NCBI GenBank assembly: GCA_900543395.1
Contig: UQQT01000008.1
Coordinates: forward strand, 1-64,000
Reading direction: 5' to 3'
Length of the DNA stretch: 64,000 bases
Source: an uncultured Oscillospiraceae bacterium
Lineage (GTDB): Bacteria; Bacillota; Clostridia; Oscillospirales; Acutalibacteraceae
The position numbers and the translations under genes were made by a program. Under the pieces are notes generated by a model. The model saw nothing but the letters and a program-made list of their open reading frames with translations. It did not search any database and was not told where the DNA came from. Of the stretch, positions 42,916-52,080 are shown one piece after another; position 1 is the stretch's first letter, and each line of letters starts with the position of its first letter.

Positions 42916-43260
42916 ATGGACGCATTAAAAATGATCGCTCAGGATTCCGTTAAGGCTGAGCCTCCCGTTATCACGGTCGGCGATACCGTTAAGGTACACG
43001 TTAAGATCCGTGAGGGTGAGAAAGAGAGAATTCAGGTATTCGAAGGAACCGTTATTGCCCGCAAGGGCAGCGGAATCAGCGAGACATTTACCGTAAGACG
43101 TGTTTCCTACGGCGTAGGCGTAGAGAGGGTTTTCCCCGTTCATTCGCCCAACGTTGCCAAGGTTGAGACTGTCAGAAACGGTAAAGTTCGCAGAGCTAAG
43201 CTTTACTATCTTCGTTCAAGAGTCGGTAAGGCAGCTAAGGTTAAAGAGCTGGTTAAATAA
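42916..43260 (+). CDS. rplS: 50S ribosomal protein L19
   Basis: A 114-residue ribosomal protein at the 30S-50S interface. PVITVGDTVKVHVKIREGEK, EGTVIARKGSGISETFTVR and HSPNVAKVETVRNGKVRRAKL are the family core. SD is ideal. It has its own promoter and is followed by lepB and rbgA, the usual neighbours in Firmicutes. Confidence 0.97.
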   Translation: MDALKMIAQDSVKAEPPVITVGDTVKVHVKIREGEKERIQVFEGTVIARKGSGISETFTVRRVSYGVGVERVFPVHSPNVAKVETVRNGKVRRAKLYYLRSRVGKAAKVKELVK

Positions 43261-43378
43261 TTTTCGGATATCGGTCGAAAGGGCTTTTGCCCTTTCGGCT
43301 TATCGCAATTCTTCGGACAGAGACGATTTTTATAATTTGTTTTTTTGTCTGTGAAGTCTGTTTTTACCGCAGGCGCGA

Positions 43379-43407
43379 GGGGACAATTGTTTGTCCCTTT
43401 TTTATTT
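43379..43407 (+). terminator. Terminator between rplS and lepB
   Basis: GGGACAA (43380-43386) pairs with TTGTCCC (43391-43397), followed by six T. It ends only about 20 bases before the lepB ATG, leaving no room for a new promoter after it. A second GC-rich hairpin (43276-43284 with 43289-43297) lies just after rplS but lacks a T run. Confidence 0.75.
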
Positions 43408-43425
43408 AAAATCGGGTGTTTTACT

Positions 43426-43986
43426 ATGCATAAAAAAATTGTAGACAATATTTACGAGTTCGCTTCGGTAGTTATGTCGTCCATTATCACGATTATAATT
43501 CTGTTTTCGTGCGTGTTCAGGTTAGTCGGTGTTGACGGTACGAGCATGGTTCCGACATTACAGCACGGCGACTGGCTTATGGTTTCGGCGTTAAGCACTC
43601 ATTACGATTACGGCGACGTTGTTATTGTTGTTCAGCCGAACGCTCTGCATAAACCTATCGTAAAACGCGTCATTGCGACCGAGGGACAGACTGTCGATAT
43701 CGATTTCGACGCAGGTATTGTTTATGTCGACGGCAACGCTCTTGATGAGCCGTACACAAACTGTCCCACGAATGTACGTGAGGATTTTGAGGGCCCGATT
43801 ACTGTCGAAAAAGGCAAGGTATTTGTTATGGGCGATAACAGAAACGCCTCGACCGACAGCCGTTCGAATCTCATAGGTCAGATAGACGAGAGATATATTC
43901 TCGGCAGAGTCTACGGCAGACTTTTCCCGTTCGGAAACTTTGATATATACGAGAGTTTTAAGTCAATAGGCAAGACCGCCGAATAA
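43426..43986 (+). CDS. lepB: Signal peptidase I
   Basis: A 186-residue membrane protease that removes signal peptides from exported proteins such as the dockerin proteins here. One N-terminal membrane segment (about 13-33), catalytic Ser40 in GTSMVPTL and Lys80 in VKRVIATEG, and GDNRNASTDSR box E. The ATG at 43426 places the helix at the correct distance; upstream in-frame codons cover the terminator and are not coding. SD is weak (GGGTG). Confidence 0.92.
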   Translation: MHKKIVDNIYEFASVVMSSIITIIILFSCVFRLVGVDGTSMVPTLQHGDWLMVSALSTHYDYGDVVIVVQPNALHKPIVKRVIATEGQTVDIDFDAGIVYVDGNALDEPYTNCPTNVREDFEGPITVEKGKVFVMGDNRNASTDSRSNLIGQIDERYILGRVYGRLFPFGNFDIYESFKSIGKTAE

Positions 43987-44068
43987 ATGAAGTACATTTT
44001 AATATTTTGTTTGTCAGACGGTAAATCGAATTTCGGTTACCGTCTTTTTTTAAGCGAGGTTTATATTT

Positions 44069-44947
44069 ATGGCAGATCAGCAAAAGCAGATTATACAGTG
44101 GTTCCCCGGACACATGGCGAAAACGCGCCGTCTCATAAAAGAGCAGTTAAAGCTTGTCGACGCGGTAACGATGCTCCTTGACGCGCGTATCCCCATAAGC
44201 AGTTTAAACCCCGAAATAGACGAGATAACCGAGGGTAAGCCTAAGATAGTTTTACTCAACAAAGCCGATCTCGCAGACGAAAAAGCTACTGCGGAATGGA
44301 TTAAATACTATAATTCTCTCGGCGTCTCGGCTCTTGCCGTCGATTGCCGTACGGGCAGAGGATTAAACGCGTTCAGACCTCTTGTAAGAGAAGTTCTCAA
44401 AGATAAAATCAGGCAGAACGAAGACAAGGGAATGAAAGGAAAAACGCTTCGCATTATGGTCATAGGAATTCCGAATACGGGTAAGTCGTCATTTGTTAAC
44501 AAAATGGGCGCGGGCGGTAAGGCTAAGGTCGAGGACAGAGCGGGCGTTACGAGAAACAATCAGTGGTTCGTTATCGGCGGAGGTATAGAACTTCTCGATA
44601 CTCCGGGCGTTTTGTGGCCGAAATTTGACGATCCTGACGTAGGCGACAGACTCGCATTTACGGGCGGAGTCAAGGATCAGATACTTGATATGGAAATCCT
44701 CGTATGCCGTTTCCTTGATATGATGAAGAAAAATTATCCCGAAAGACTTACCGAAAGATATAAGATAACCGATTTTGAAGACGAGCAGTCTTACGAAATA
44801 CTCGAAATGATAGGCAGAAAACGCGGTATGCTGATATCGGGCGGAGAAGTCAACACCGAACGCGCCGCCGTTGCCGTTCTTGACGAATACAGAGCGGGAA
44901 AGCTCGGAAGAATTACGTTCGAACTGCCGGAGGATATTGTAAAATGA
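44069..44947 (+). CDS. rbgA: Ribosome biogenesis GTPase RbgA (YlqF)
   Basis: A 292-residue circularly permuted GTPase needed for late 50S assembly. WFPGHMAKTRR opens the family. The motif order is G4 (LLNKADLAD), then G1 (GIPNTGKSS), then G3 (LLDTPGVLWP), which is the permuted order. The C-terminal ANTAR-like RNA-binding domain follows. SD GCGAGGT. Stop overlaps rnhB by 4 bp. Confidence 0.95.
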   Translation: MADQQKQIIQWFPGHMAKTRRLIKEQLKLVDAVTMLLDARIPISSLNPEIDEITEGKPKIVLLNKADLADEKATAEWIKYYNSLGVSALAVDCRTGRGLNAFRPLVREVLKDKIRQNEDKGMKGKTLRIMVIGIPNTGKSSFVNKMGAGGKAKVEDRAGVTRNNQWFVIGGGIELLDTPGVLWPKFDDPDVGDRLAFTGGVKDQILDMEILVCRFLDMMKKNYPERLTERYKITDFEDEQSYEILEMIGRKRGMLISGGEVNTERAAVAVLDEYRAGKLGRITFELPEDIVK

Positions 44948-45549
44948 CATATGAATTTGAACATTTGGCACATGAAAACGGCTTTGAGGTCGTATGCGGA
45001 ATAGACGAAGCGGGCAGAGGTCCGCTCGCAGGTCCTGTTTTTGCGGCGGCGGTTATTCTGCCGGATGGGCTTGAAGATATAGGTATAAACGATTCGAAAA
45101 AGATTTCGGAAAAAAAACGAGAGTCACTGTTTGAGCTCATCTGCGAAAAGGCGGTTTCATACGGTATCGGAACCGCAAGCGAAGCGGAAATCGATGAAAT
45201 TAATATTCTCAACGCGGCGTTTCTTGCAATGAGGCGCGCCGTCGAACAGCTTAACATTAAACCCGACCTCGCTCTTGTCGACGGAAACCGCGAACCTCAT
45301 ACGGGAATTAAAGAATATGCGATAGTAAAAGGCGACGCGAAATCAATTTCTATTGCGGCGGCTTCGATTCTTGCAAAGGTAAGCCGTGACCGTTACATGA
45401 AAGAGCTTGACGAAAAATATCCGCAATATCAATTCAAAAAACATAAGGGATATCCGACTGCTCTTCATTATGAGCTGATAAGAGAGTACGGTATTTCTCC
45501 CGTACACAGACGTTCGTTTTTAAAGAAAATAACGGGTGAAAAGAAATGA
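44944..45549 (+). CDS. rnhB: Ribonuclease HII
   Basis: A 201-residue RNase H type 2 that removes RNA primers and misincorporated ribonucleotides. VCGIDEAGRGPLAGPV holds the first Asp and Glu, INDSKKISEKKR follows, LVDGN and SIAAASILAKVSRDRYM complete the site. It starts with ATGA overlapping rbgA and ends overlapping yraN. Confidence 0.95.
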   Translation: MTYEFEHLAHENGFEVVCGIDEAGRGPLAGPVFAAAVILPDGLEDIGINDSKKISEKKRESLFELICEKAVSYGIGTASEAEIDEINILNAAFLAMRRAVEQLNIKPDLALVDGNREPHTGIKEYAIVKGDAKSISIAAASILAKVSRDRYMKELDEKYPQYQFKKHKGYPTALHYELIREYGISPVHRRSFLKKITGEKK

Positions 45550-45902
45550 TGCCCGAGCATTTAAGATTAGGCGCGCTCGGCGAGCATCTCGCTGTCGTTT
45601 ATTTAAGAAATCACGATTATTACATCCTGTCGGGAAATTATGCGACCGCCACGGGCGAGATCGACGTTGTTGCCGAGGGCGACGGATGTCTTTGTTTTAT
45701 CGAGGTTAAAACGAGAAAAGCCGGAGGCATGCTTCCTCCGTCTTATGCCGTCGATGAAGAAAAAGAGGAAAATATTAAAAGCACCGCGGCATATTTCAGG
45801 TCAAAATACGAGTTCGATCTGCCGAGCAGGTTCGATATCGTAGAAGTTGAGATAGAATCCGACGATAAATATGTTATCAATCACATAAAAAACGCATTTT
45901 AA
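45546..45902 (+). CDS. UPF0102 (YraN) family nuclease-like protein
   Basis: A 118-residue protein with the endonuclease-like fold typical of YraN. LGALGEHLAVVYLRNH, GEIDVVAEG and CLCFIEVKTRK carry the E-x-D...E-x-K residues. It normally follows rnhB, as here (4-bp overlap). Role not established; a DNA-processing function is assumed from the fold. Confidence 0.9.
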   Translation: MMPEHLRLGALGEHLAVVYLRNHDYYILSGNYATATGEIDVVAEGDGCLCFIEVKTRKAGGMLPPSYAVDEEKEENIKSTAAYFRSKYEFDLPSRFDIVEVEIESDDKYVINHIKNAF

Positions 45903-45912
45903 AAAAATGATG

Positions 45913-45941
45913 TTTACTTTACGGATTCTATTTGATATAAT
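45913..45941 (+). promoter_or_regulatory. Promoter of thrC
   Basis: TTTACT (45913-45918) and TATAAT (45936-45941), 17-nt spacing, in the short gap after yraN. Confidence 0.65.
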
Positions 45942-45970
45942 ATCATTTGATTGAAAGTGAGGGTAAAACC

Positions 45971-47473
45971 ATGTTATATACTTCAACGAGAGACAATTCA
46001 TTAAAGGTTACCTCCGCCGAGGCGGTAACTTCGGGTATATCCAAAGAGGGCGGACTGTTCGTTCCGTGCGAAGTTCCCGAGGCTGACCTTGATTTTATAA
46101 ATTCAATGGTTAACGATTCGTATAAACAGAGAGCGAAAAAGATTCTTTCGCTTTATCTTACCGATTTTACGCCGGACGAGGTTTCGTCGTTCGTTGAGGG
46201 CGCTTATGCCGACGGTAAATTTTCGTCCGAGGACATTGCTCCCGTCGTTAATCTTCATGATAACGTAAATATTCTCGAACTGTGGAAAGGTCCCACATGC
46301 GCGTTCAAGGATATGGCTCTGCAGCTTCTTCCGCACTTGCTTACCGGGGCTGCGAAGAAAACGCTTGACAATAAGGAAATCGTTATTCTCGTCGCGACAT
46401 CGGGAGATACGGGCAAAGCCGCTCTTGAGGGATTCTGCGACGTTGAAAAAACAAAAATACTTGTTTTTTATCCCAATAACGGCGTAAGCCCTATGCAGAA
46501 GCTTCAGATGTGCACACAGTCGGGCGATAATGTCGGAGTTTGCGCGATAAACGGAAATTTCGACGATGCGCAGACGGGCGTTAAAACTATTTTTACGGAT
46601 AGGAAAATTAAAGAGAAGTTCGAGGAACATTCGCTTGTATTCTCATCCGCGAATTCAATAAACTGGGGCAGACTCGTTCCGCAGATCGTTTATTATTTTT
46701 CTGCCTACTGCGATCTTATAAAGCAGGGCAGAATAAGGCTCGGCGATAAGATAAACATTGTCGTTCCCACGGGAAACTTCGGCAACATCCTTGCCGCAAA
46801 CTATGCTAAAAATATGGGACTTCCCGTTGCACGCCTTATATGCGCTTCAAATAAAAATAACATCCTCACCGATTTTATCACAACGGGTGTTTACGATAAA
46901 AACAGGGATTTCTATACGACGATTTCGCCGTCTATGGATATTCTTATTTCGTCCAACCTCGAGAGGCTCCTTTTCTCTCTTTATAATAACGACGACAAAG
47001 CGGTAAGAGATATTTTCGCTTCATTGAAAGAAACGGGAAAATACAAGGTTACCGACGAGGTTCTTAATAAAATAAAGTGCGTTTATTCCTGCGGCTGCTG
47101 TGACGACGTTCAGACCGAGGAAACCATCAGAGATACGTATAATAAGTATAACTATCTTTCCGATACGCATACCGCCGTCGCGATAAAGGTATGCGAGGAT
47201 TATATTGCTTCGACCGGAGATAAAACCCCTGTCGTTATCGCCTCTACGGCAAGCCCCTATAAGTTCTCTCACAGCGTTCTTGAAGCGTTGAAGAACGGAA
47301 ATATTGAGTCGGATAACGAATTTGACATGGTTCACGAGCTTGAAGAATATACGGGTATTAAAGCTCCCGAACAGCTTTCCGGACTTAAAAACAAGAAAGT
47401 CAGATTCGACTCTGTTTGCGAAAAAGATCCCGACAGCATGAGAAAAGTCGTTTTCGATATGCTCGGAATATAA
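45971..47473 (+). CDS. thrC: Threonine synthase
   Basis: A 500-residue PLP enzyme making threonine from phosphohomoserine. MLYTSTRDNSLKVTSAEAV and SKEGGLFVP are the long-type N-terminus; the PLP lysine is in GPTCAFKDMALQLL; LVATSGDTGKAAL and PTGNFGNILAANYAK follow. The start is ATG 45971 with GTGAGGG 8 nt upstream. Confidence 0.95.
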   Translation: MLYTSTRDNSLKVTSAEAVTSGISKEGGLFVPCEVPEADLDFINSMVNDSYKQRAKKILSLYLTDFTPDEVSSFVEGAYADGKFSSEDIAPVVNLHDNVNILELWKGPTCAFKDMALQLLPHLLTGAAKKTLDNKEIVILVATSGDTGKAALEGFCDVEKTKILVFYPNNGVSPMQKLQMCTQSGDNVGVCAINGNFDDAQTGVKTIFTDRKIKEKFEEHSLVFSSANSINWGRLVPQIVYYFSAYCDLIKQGRIRLGDKINIVVPTGNFGNILAANYAKNMGLPVARLICASNKNNILTDFITTGVYDKNRDFYTTISPSMDILISSNLERLLFSLYNNDDKAVRDIFASLKETGKYKVTDEVLNKIKCVYSCGCCDDVQTEETIRDTYNKYNYLSDTHTAVAIKVCEDYIASTGDKTPVVIASTASPYKFSHSVLEALKNGNIESDNEFDMVHELEEYTGIKAPEQLSGLKNKKVRFDSVCEKDPDSMRKVVFDMLGI

Positions 47474-47480
47474 AAAATCG

Positions 47481-47513
47481 GCGGGTGGATAAGCTTACTT
47501 CCACCCGCTTTTT
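47481..47513 (+). terminator. Terminator after thrC
   Basis: GCGGGTGGA (47481-47489) pairs with TCCACCCGC (47500-47508), then five T. Confidence 0.9.
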
Positions 47514-47523
47514 CGGTTTGAAA

Positions 47524-47703
47524 TCAGAATGAATGCGCGTCTTTGTTTAATTCAAAGGTAGAGCATTTTGTCTCACCGCAGGAGCATGCTTCGGGACTGC
47601 CGACATGAATGCTTCCAGCCATGCATGAACATTCACCCGTGTGGTAAACACAATTTTGAGCGTCGCATTTGATGTTTTTAACTTCTTTGATTTTCTTATC
47701 CAT
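47524..47703 (-). CDS. DUF1540 domain small Cys-rich protein
   Basis: A 59-residue protein with eight cysteines in the DUF1540 pattern: IKCDAQNCVYHTGECSCMAG, then ACSCGETKCSTFEL. The spacing suggests metal binding; the family is common in Clostridia and is of unknown function. The start is probably ATG 47703, with GGTGA 8 nt upstream; ATG 47712 is an alternative. Confidence 0.88.
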   Translation of the reverse strand: MDKKIKEVKNIKCDAQNCVYHTGECSCMAGSIHVGSPEACSCGETKCSTFELNKDAHSF

Positions 47704-47797
47704 TTTTTTCATCACCGTTAATATATATTAAAGAGCACTCTTGACTTTATTGTGCCCGCTAATTATCTTATTATTCAAAAAAGGAGGCTTCGGCGAT

Positions 47798-48490
47798 ATG
47801 TCTTTATTTGCTTTGGGCGACACGCATCTGTCGCTCGGTACGGATAAGCCCATGGATGTTTTTTACGGATGGAGCGACTATGTAAAAAGACTCGAAAAAA
47901 ACTGGAATGCCGTTGTTTCCGATAAGGATACCGTTTTACTTGCGGGCGATATTTCATGGGCGATGAAGCTTGAGGAGTGCTATGAGGATTTTAACTTTAT
48001 AAACAGTTTAAACGGCAGTAAGATAATCGTTAAGGGAAATCACGATTACTGGTGGAATACAATGAAAAAAATGAATGCGTATTTAGCCGATAATTATTTT
48101 GATTCGATAAAAATACTATATAACAACGCATACAGGGTCGGCGATATTTCCGTATGCGGGACTCGCGGATGGTTTTTTGACGCGGAAAACGATACTGACA
48201 GAAAAACGGTTCTGAGGGAAGCGCAGAGACTTCGTACGAGTATAGAAGCGGGACTTGAACTCGGCGGCGAACCTGTGGTTTTTCTTCACTATCCGCCGAT
48301 ATCCCTTAATGAAAAATGCGAGGAAATATATTCCGTATTAAAAGAATATAAAATAAAACGCTGTTATTTCGGTCATCTTCACGCCCAGCGTACGGCGCAG
48401 TACGCTTCGTTTGAATCTGATTCAATTAAATTCGGATTAATTTCAGCCGATTTTCTTTCATTTTGTCCAAAATTGATAGAAAAATTCTGA
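47798..48490 (+). CDS. Calcineurin-like metallophosphoesterase
   Basis: A 230-residue soluble phosphoesterase. The complete metal set is present: FALGDTHLS, LLAGDISWA, VKGNHDYWW, FLHYPP and FGHLHAQ. The ATG at 47798 has AAGGAGG upstream. I recognise the family but not the substrate. A possible promoter (TTGACT at 47741-47746, TATCTT at 47764-47769) lies just upstream. Confidence 0.87.
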   Translation: MSLFALGDTHLSLGTDKPMDVFYGWSDYVKRLEKNWNAVVSDKDTVLLAGDISWAMKLEECYEDFNFINSLNGSKIIVKGNHDYWWNTMKKMNAYLADNYFDSIKILYNNAYRVGDISVCGTRGWFFDAENDTDRKTVLREAQRLRTSIEAGLELGGEPVVFLHYPPISLNEKCEEIYSVLKEYKIKRCYFGHLHAQRTAQYASFESDSIKFGLISADFLSFCPKLIEKF

Positions 48491-48530
48491 TAGCAAAGCG
48501 TATTTACGGCGATTTTTTTTAAATAACAGT

Positions 48531-48558
48531 GGAAAATTTTTATTTTATCTGTTATAAT
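48531..48558 (+). promoter_or_regulatory. Promoter of tig
   Basis: TGGAAA (48531-48536) and TATAAT (48553-48558), 16-nt spacing. The -10 is perfect; the -35 is weak. Confidence 0.5.
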
Positions 48559-48608
48559 ACATAAGTTAAAATATATCCCTGGTCTCAGGGACAGGAGGAT
48601 TTTTCAAT

Positions 48609-49976
48609 ATGAGCTTAAAATCATCGAACAAGACAGACACAAACGTATATACTCTTGAACTTTCAATTGACGCGGATACGTTTGCAAAAGCGAACGACAA
48701 GGCATTTAACCGCGAAAAGGGCAAGATCCAGGTTCCCGGATTCAGAAAAGGCAAGGCTCCCAAGGCGTTTATTGAGAAGTATTACGGAGAGGGCGTATTT
48801 TATGAAGACGCTCTTGATATAGCGTTCCCCGAGGTTTATTCCGACGCTGTTAAGGAATCGGGAATCGAACCCGTAGATCATCCCTTTGATTTTGATATCA
48901 AGTCGATCGGCAAGGACGGTGTTGAACTTGTATGCAAAGTAACCGTTAAACCTGAGGTTGAGTTAGGCGAGTACAAGGGACTTAAAGCGGAGAAAGAGAC
49001 CGTAGCGGTAACAGACGAAGAGGTTGACGAGGCTCTTAACCGCAAGCTTGAGGAGAATGCGAGAATCATTCCCGTAGAGGACAGAGCCGTAGAGAACGGC
49101 GATATTGTCACTATCGACTTCGAGGGCTTTAACGACGGCGTTGCTTTTGACGGCGGAAAGGCAGAGGGATACGAGCTTGAAATCGGAAGCGGTCAGTTCA
49201 TCCCCGGATTCGAGGAGCAGATTATCGGTCATAATATTGACGAAGAGTTCGACGTTAACGTTACGTTCCCTGAGGATTACGGCGAAAAGTCTCTTGCAGG
49301 CAAGCCCGCAGTATTCAAAGTTAAGCTTCACGAGATTAAGTACAAAGAACTTCCCAAGGCTGACGATGACTTTGCCAAGGACGTAAGCGAGTTTGATACT
49401 ATCGCAGAGTATAAGGACGATCTTAAGAAGTCTATTCTTGACAATAAACAGAAAAACGCGGACAGAGCGTTTGAGAATAAGATTCTCGACATGGTTGCAG
49501 ATCTCGTTAATGCGGAGATTCCCGACGCTATGGTTGAGCATGCAATCGACGACGCCGCGAACGAGTTTAATTACAGACTTCAGATGCAGGGCATGAACCT
49601 TGATACATACCTTCAGTACACCGGTATGACCATGGAAGCTTTCCGTGATTCTTATAAAGATAAGGCTCTCAAGGATGTTAAGATCATGCTTGCTCTTGAA
49701 AAGATTGCAGAGCTTGAGGGTATCGAGGTTACCGAGGACGACCTTAACGCCGAGTATCAGAAGTTTGCAGACGCATATCAGATGAAGATTGAAGATATAA
49801 AGAAAGCGGTTTCCGAGGACACCGTTAAGGGTGATATCGCTAACCGTAAGGCTATCGACGCCGTCGTTTCCGCTGCTAAGGTAAAGAAGCCCGCCGCTAA
49901 GAGAACGACAAAGAAAAAGGCTGCCGCCGATACGGAGGCGAAGCCCGCTGAGGAAGAGGCCAAAACCGAGGAATAA
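48609..49976 (+). CDS. tig: Trigger factor
   Basis: A 455-residue ribosome-bound chaperone with peptidyl-prolyl isomerase activity. The ribosome-docking motif is VPGFRKGKAPKAFIEKYYG, the FKBP domain covers about 150-240 (GDIVTIDFEGFNDGVAF; GSGQFIPGFEEQIIGH) and the C-terminal helical domain follows. A Lys/Ala/Glu tail (KKPAAKRTTKKKAAADTEAK) extends beyond the usual end. First of the tig-clpP-clpX group. Confidence 0.95.
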   Translation: MSLKSSNKTDTNVYTLELSIDADTFAKANDKAFNREKGKIQVPGFRKGKAPKAFIEKYYGEGVFYEDALDIAFPEVYSDAVKESGIEPVDHPFDFDIKSIGKDGVELVCKVTVKPEVELGEYKGLKAEKETVAVTDEEVDEALNRKLEENARIIPVEDRAVENGDIVTIDFEGFNDGVAFDGGKAEGYELEIGSGQFIPGFEEQIIGHNIDEEFDVNVTFPEDYGEKSLAGKPAVFKVKLHEIKYKELPKADDDFAKDVSEFDTIAEYKDDLKKSILDNKQKNADRAFENKILDMVADLVNAEIPDAMVEHAIDDAANEFNYRLQMQGMNLDTYLQYTGMTMEAFRDSYKDKALKDVKIMLALEKIAELEGIEVTEDDLNAEYQKFADAYQMKIEDIKKAVSEDTVKGDIANRKAIDAVVSAAKVKKPAAKRTTKKKAAADTEAKPAEEEAKTEE

Positions 49977-50047
49977 TATTCGTTCGGTGATTATATCTTC
50001 TTGATTGTGTCAATAATGACATAAGTAATAAAAGGAGGATAAATTCT

Positions 50048-50632
50048 ATGGCATTGGTACCTACCGTTATAGAACAGACAAACAGAGGGGAGAGAGCTTA
50101 CGATATTTTCTCCCGCCTCTTAAACGACAGAATAATAGTTCTTTCCGACGAGGTTAACGACGCGACCGCAAGTCTCGTTGTAGCCCAGCTTCTGTTCCTC
50201 GAGGGACAGGACGCGGAAAAGGACATCAGTCTCTATATCAACAGCCCCGGCGGTTCCGTTTCCGCAGGTTTCGCGATATACGATACAATGCAGTATATCA
50301 AGTGCGATGTTTCAACTATCTGCATGGGCATGGCGGCAAGCATGGGCGCGTTTCTGCTTTCATCAGGCGCTAAGGGAAAGAGATTCGCGCTTCCCAACAG
50401 CCAGATTATGATTCATCAGCCCTTGGGCGGAGCGCAGGGACAGGCGACGGAGATTGAGATCGTCGCAACTCAGATTTTAAAAATCAGAGAAAATATTAAT
50501 AATATTCTTGCCGAGAATACAGGCAGAAGTATTGATGAGATTAAAAGGGACACCGAGCGCGATAATTACATGACCGCGCAGGAGGCAATGGATTACGGTC
50601 TGATCGACAGAGTTATCAAAAACCGTGATTAA
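50048..50632 (+). CDS. clpP: ATP-dependent Clp protease proteolytic subunit
   Basis: A 194-residue serine peptidase forming the 14-mer barrel. YINSPGGSVSAG, catalytic Ser in GMAASMGAFLL, His in MIHQPLGG and Asp in DYGLID are all in place. SD AAAGGAGG is ideal. Works with ClpX downstream. Confidence 0.97.
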   Translation: MALVPTVIEQTNRGERAYDIFSRLLNDRIIVLSDEVNDATASLVVAQLLFLEGQDAEKDISLYINSPGGSVSAGFAIYDTMQYIKCDVSTICMGMAASMGAFLLSSGAKGKRFALPNSQIMIHQPLGGAQGQATEIEIVATQILKIRENINNILAENTGRSIDEIKRDTERDNYMTAQEAMDYGLIDRVIKNRD

Positions 50633-50646
50633 TTAATCGAAAATAA

Positions 50647-50673
50647 GGGCGGACATCCGTTCGCCCCGTTTTT
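50647..50673 (+). terminator. Possible weak terminator between clpP and clpX
   Basis: GGGCG (50647-50651) can pair with CGCCC (50662-50666) and GGA with TCC inside, followed by GTTTTT. It would allow partial read-through into clpX. Confidence 0.45.
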
Positions 50674-50708
50674 CTGAGATTCATAATTTCGATAGGAGTG
50701 AATATTCA

Positions 50709-52016
50709 TTGCCGAGAAACGACGATTCTTCGACCAAAGAGGTTTGCTGTTCGTTCTGCGGTAAATCGCAGGATAAGGTACGCAAACTGATAGCAGGTCC
50801 GAAAAATGTTTTTATATGCGACGAGTGTGTGGCTCTTTGCAGTTCGATTATAGAAGAGGACGATTCGTACGTTCCTCCCCATAAGAAAGGTCCGTCAGCG
50901 TCAAGACGTAACCTGCCGAAGCCGATTGAGATCAAGGCTAAGCTTGATGAGTACGTAATCGGACAGAACAAAGCGAAAATTGCGCTGTCCGTAGCCGTTT
51001 ATAATCATTATAAAAGAGTAAACTACGGCTCGTTCGACGATGTTGATATCAAAAAGAGCAACGTTCTTATGCTCGGTCCTACAGGCGTGGGAAAAACCAT
51101 GCTTGCCCAGACACTCGCTCAGATTCTCGACGTTCCGTTTGCTATTGCGGACGCTACAACGCTTACAGAAGCGGGATATGTCGGCGAGGACGTTGAAAAT
51201 ATACTGTTAAGACTTATACAGGCGGCCGATTACGATATAGAAAAAGCCGAGCACGGTATAATCTATATTGATGAAATAGACAAGATTTCAAGACGAAGCG
51301 AAAACCCGTCGATAACCAGAGACGTAAGCGGTGAGGGAGTTCAGCAGGCTCTGCTGAAAATTCTCGAGGGTACTCTTGCCAACGTTCCTCCGCAGGGCGG
51401 AAGAAAGCATCCTCAGCAGGAGTTCATTCAGATAGATACGACAAATATTCTTTTTATTCTCGGCGGAGCTTTTGCCGGAATTGAAAAAATTGTCGAAAAG
51501 AGAATGGGTAATTCCGTACTGGGATTCGGAGCCGATATCAAGACTAAATCCGAGCTTGACGAGGACAAAATTATGTCCGAGGTTATTCCGCAGGATCTTG
51601 TTAAGTACGGACTTATTCCCGAGCTTGTCGGCAGAATGCCTGTTATAACGGCTCTCGAAAATCTTAGCGAGGAACAGCTTGTCAGAATTCTGACAGAACC
51701 GAAAAACGCCCTCGTTAAACAGTATAAGAGTCTGTTTATGATGGACAGAGCCGAACTTGATTTCGACGATGACGCGCTAAAAGCCGTCGCTAAGCTCGCT
51801 CTCGAAAAATCAACGGGTGCACGAGGATTAAGAGCCATTATGGAAAACGCTCTGACCCCGATAATGTATACGATTCCGTCCGATTATTCTATTGATAGGG
51901 TTCGAATAACAAAGGAATGTATACTCGACGGAGCGCAGCCGATTATCGAACGTGACCCCGAAAAAGCGGTTGCCGAAGATAAAAAAATAAAACCCGCCGA
52001 AGCGAGAAGCGTATAA
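50709..52016 (+). CDS. clpX: ATP-dependent Clp protease ATP-binding subunit ClpX
   Basis: A 435-residue AAA+ unfoldase. The N-terminal zinc domain has CSFCGKSQDKV and CDECVALC; Walker A is GPTGVGKT, Walker B is IIYIDEIDKI, the pore loop and IGF region follow. It starts with TTG at 50709; AGGAG is 9 nt upstream and no ATG lies before the zinc domain. Confidence 0.96.
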   Translation: MPRNDDSSTKEVCCSFCGKSQDKVRKLIAGPKNVFICDECVALCSSIIEEDDSYVPPHKKGPSASRRNLPKPIEIKAKLDEYVIGQNKAKIALSVAVYNHYKRVNYGSFDDVDIKKSNVLMLGPTGVGKTMLAQTLAQILDVPFAIADATTLTEAGYVGEDVENILLRLIQAADYDIEKAEHGIIYIDEIDKISRRSENPSITRDVSGEGVQQALLKILEGTLANVPPQGGRKHPQQEFIQIDTTNILFILGGAFAGIEKIVEKRMGNSVLGFGADIKTKSELDEDKIMSEVIPQDLVKYGLIPELVGRMPVITALENLSEEQLVRILTEPKNALVKQYKSLFMMDRAELDFDDDALKAVAKLALEKSTGARGLRAIMENALTPIMYTIPSDYSIDRVRITKECILDGAQPIIERDPEKAVAEDKKIKPAEARSV

Positions 52017-52032
52017 TTTATAATAATTAAGT

Positions 52033-52080
52033 GTAAAGGTGTAAGCTTACATTGTCAAGCTTACACCTTTACTTTTTTTA
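52033..52080. terminator. Terminator between clpX and fprA
   Basis: A perfect 16-bp stem, GTAAAGGTGTAAGCTT (52033-52048) with AAGCTTACACCTTTAC (52057-52072), followed by seven T. It reaches the stop codon of the convergent fprA gene. Confidence 0.92.

Noticed and set aside
43987..44181. 64-codon + strand frame after lepB
   Set aside because: Overlaps the start of rbgA in another frame and has no SD; the rbgA N-terminus is diagnostic.
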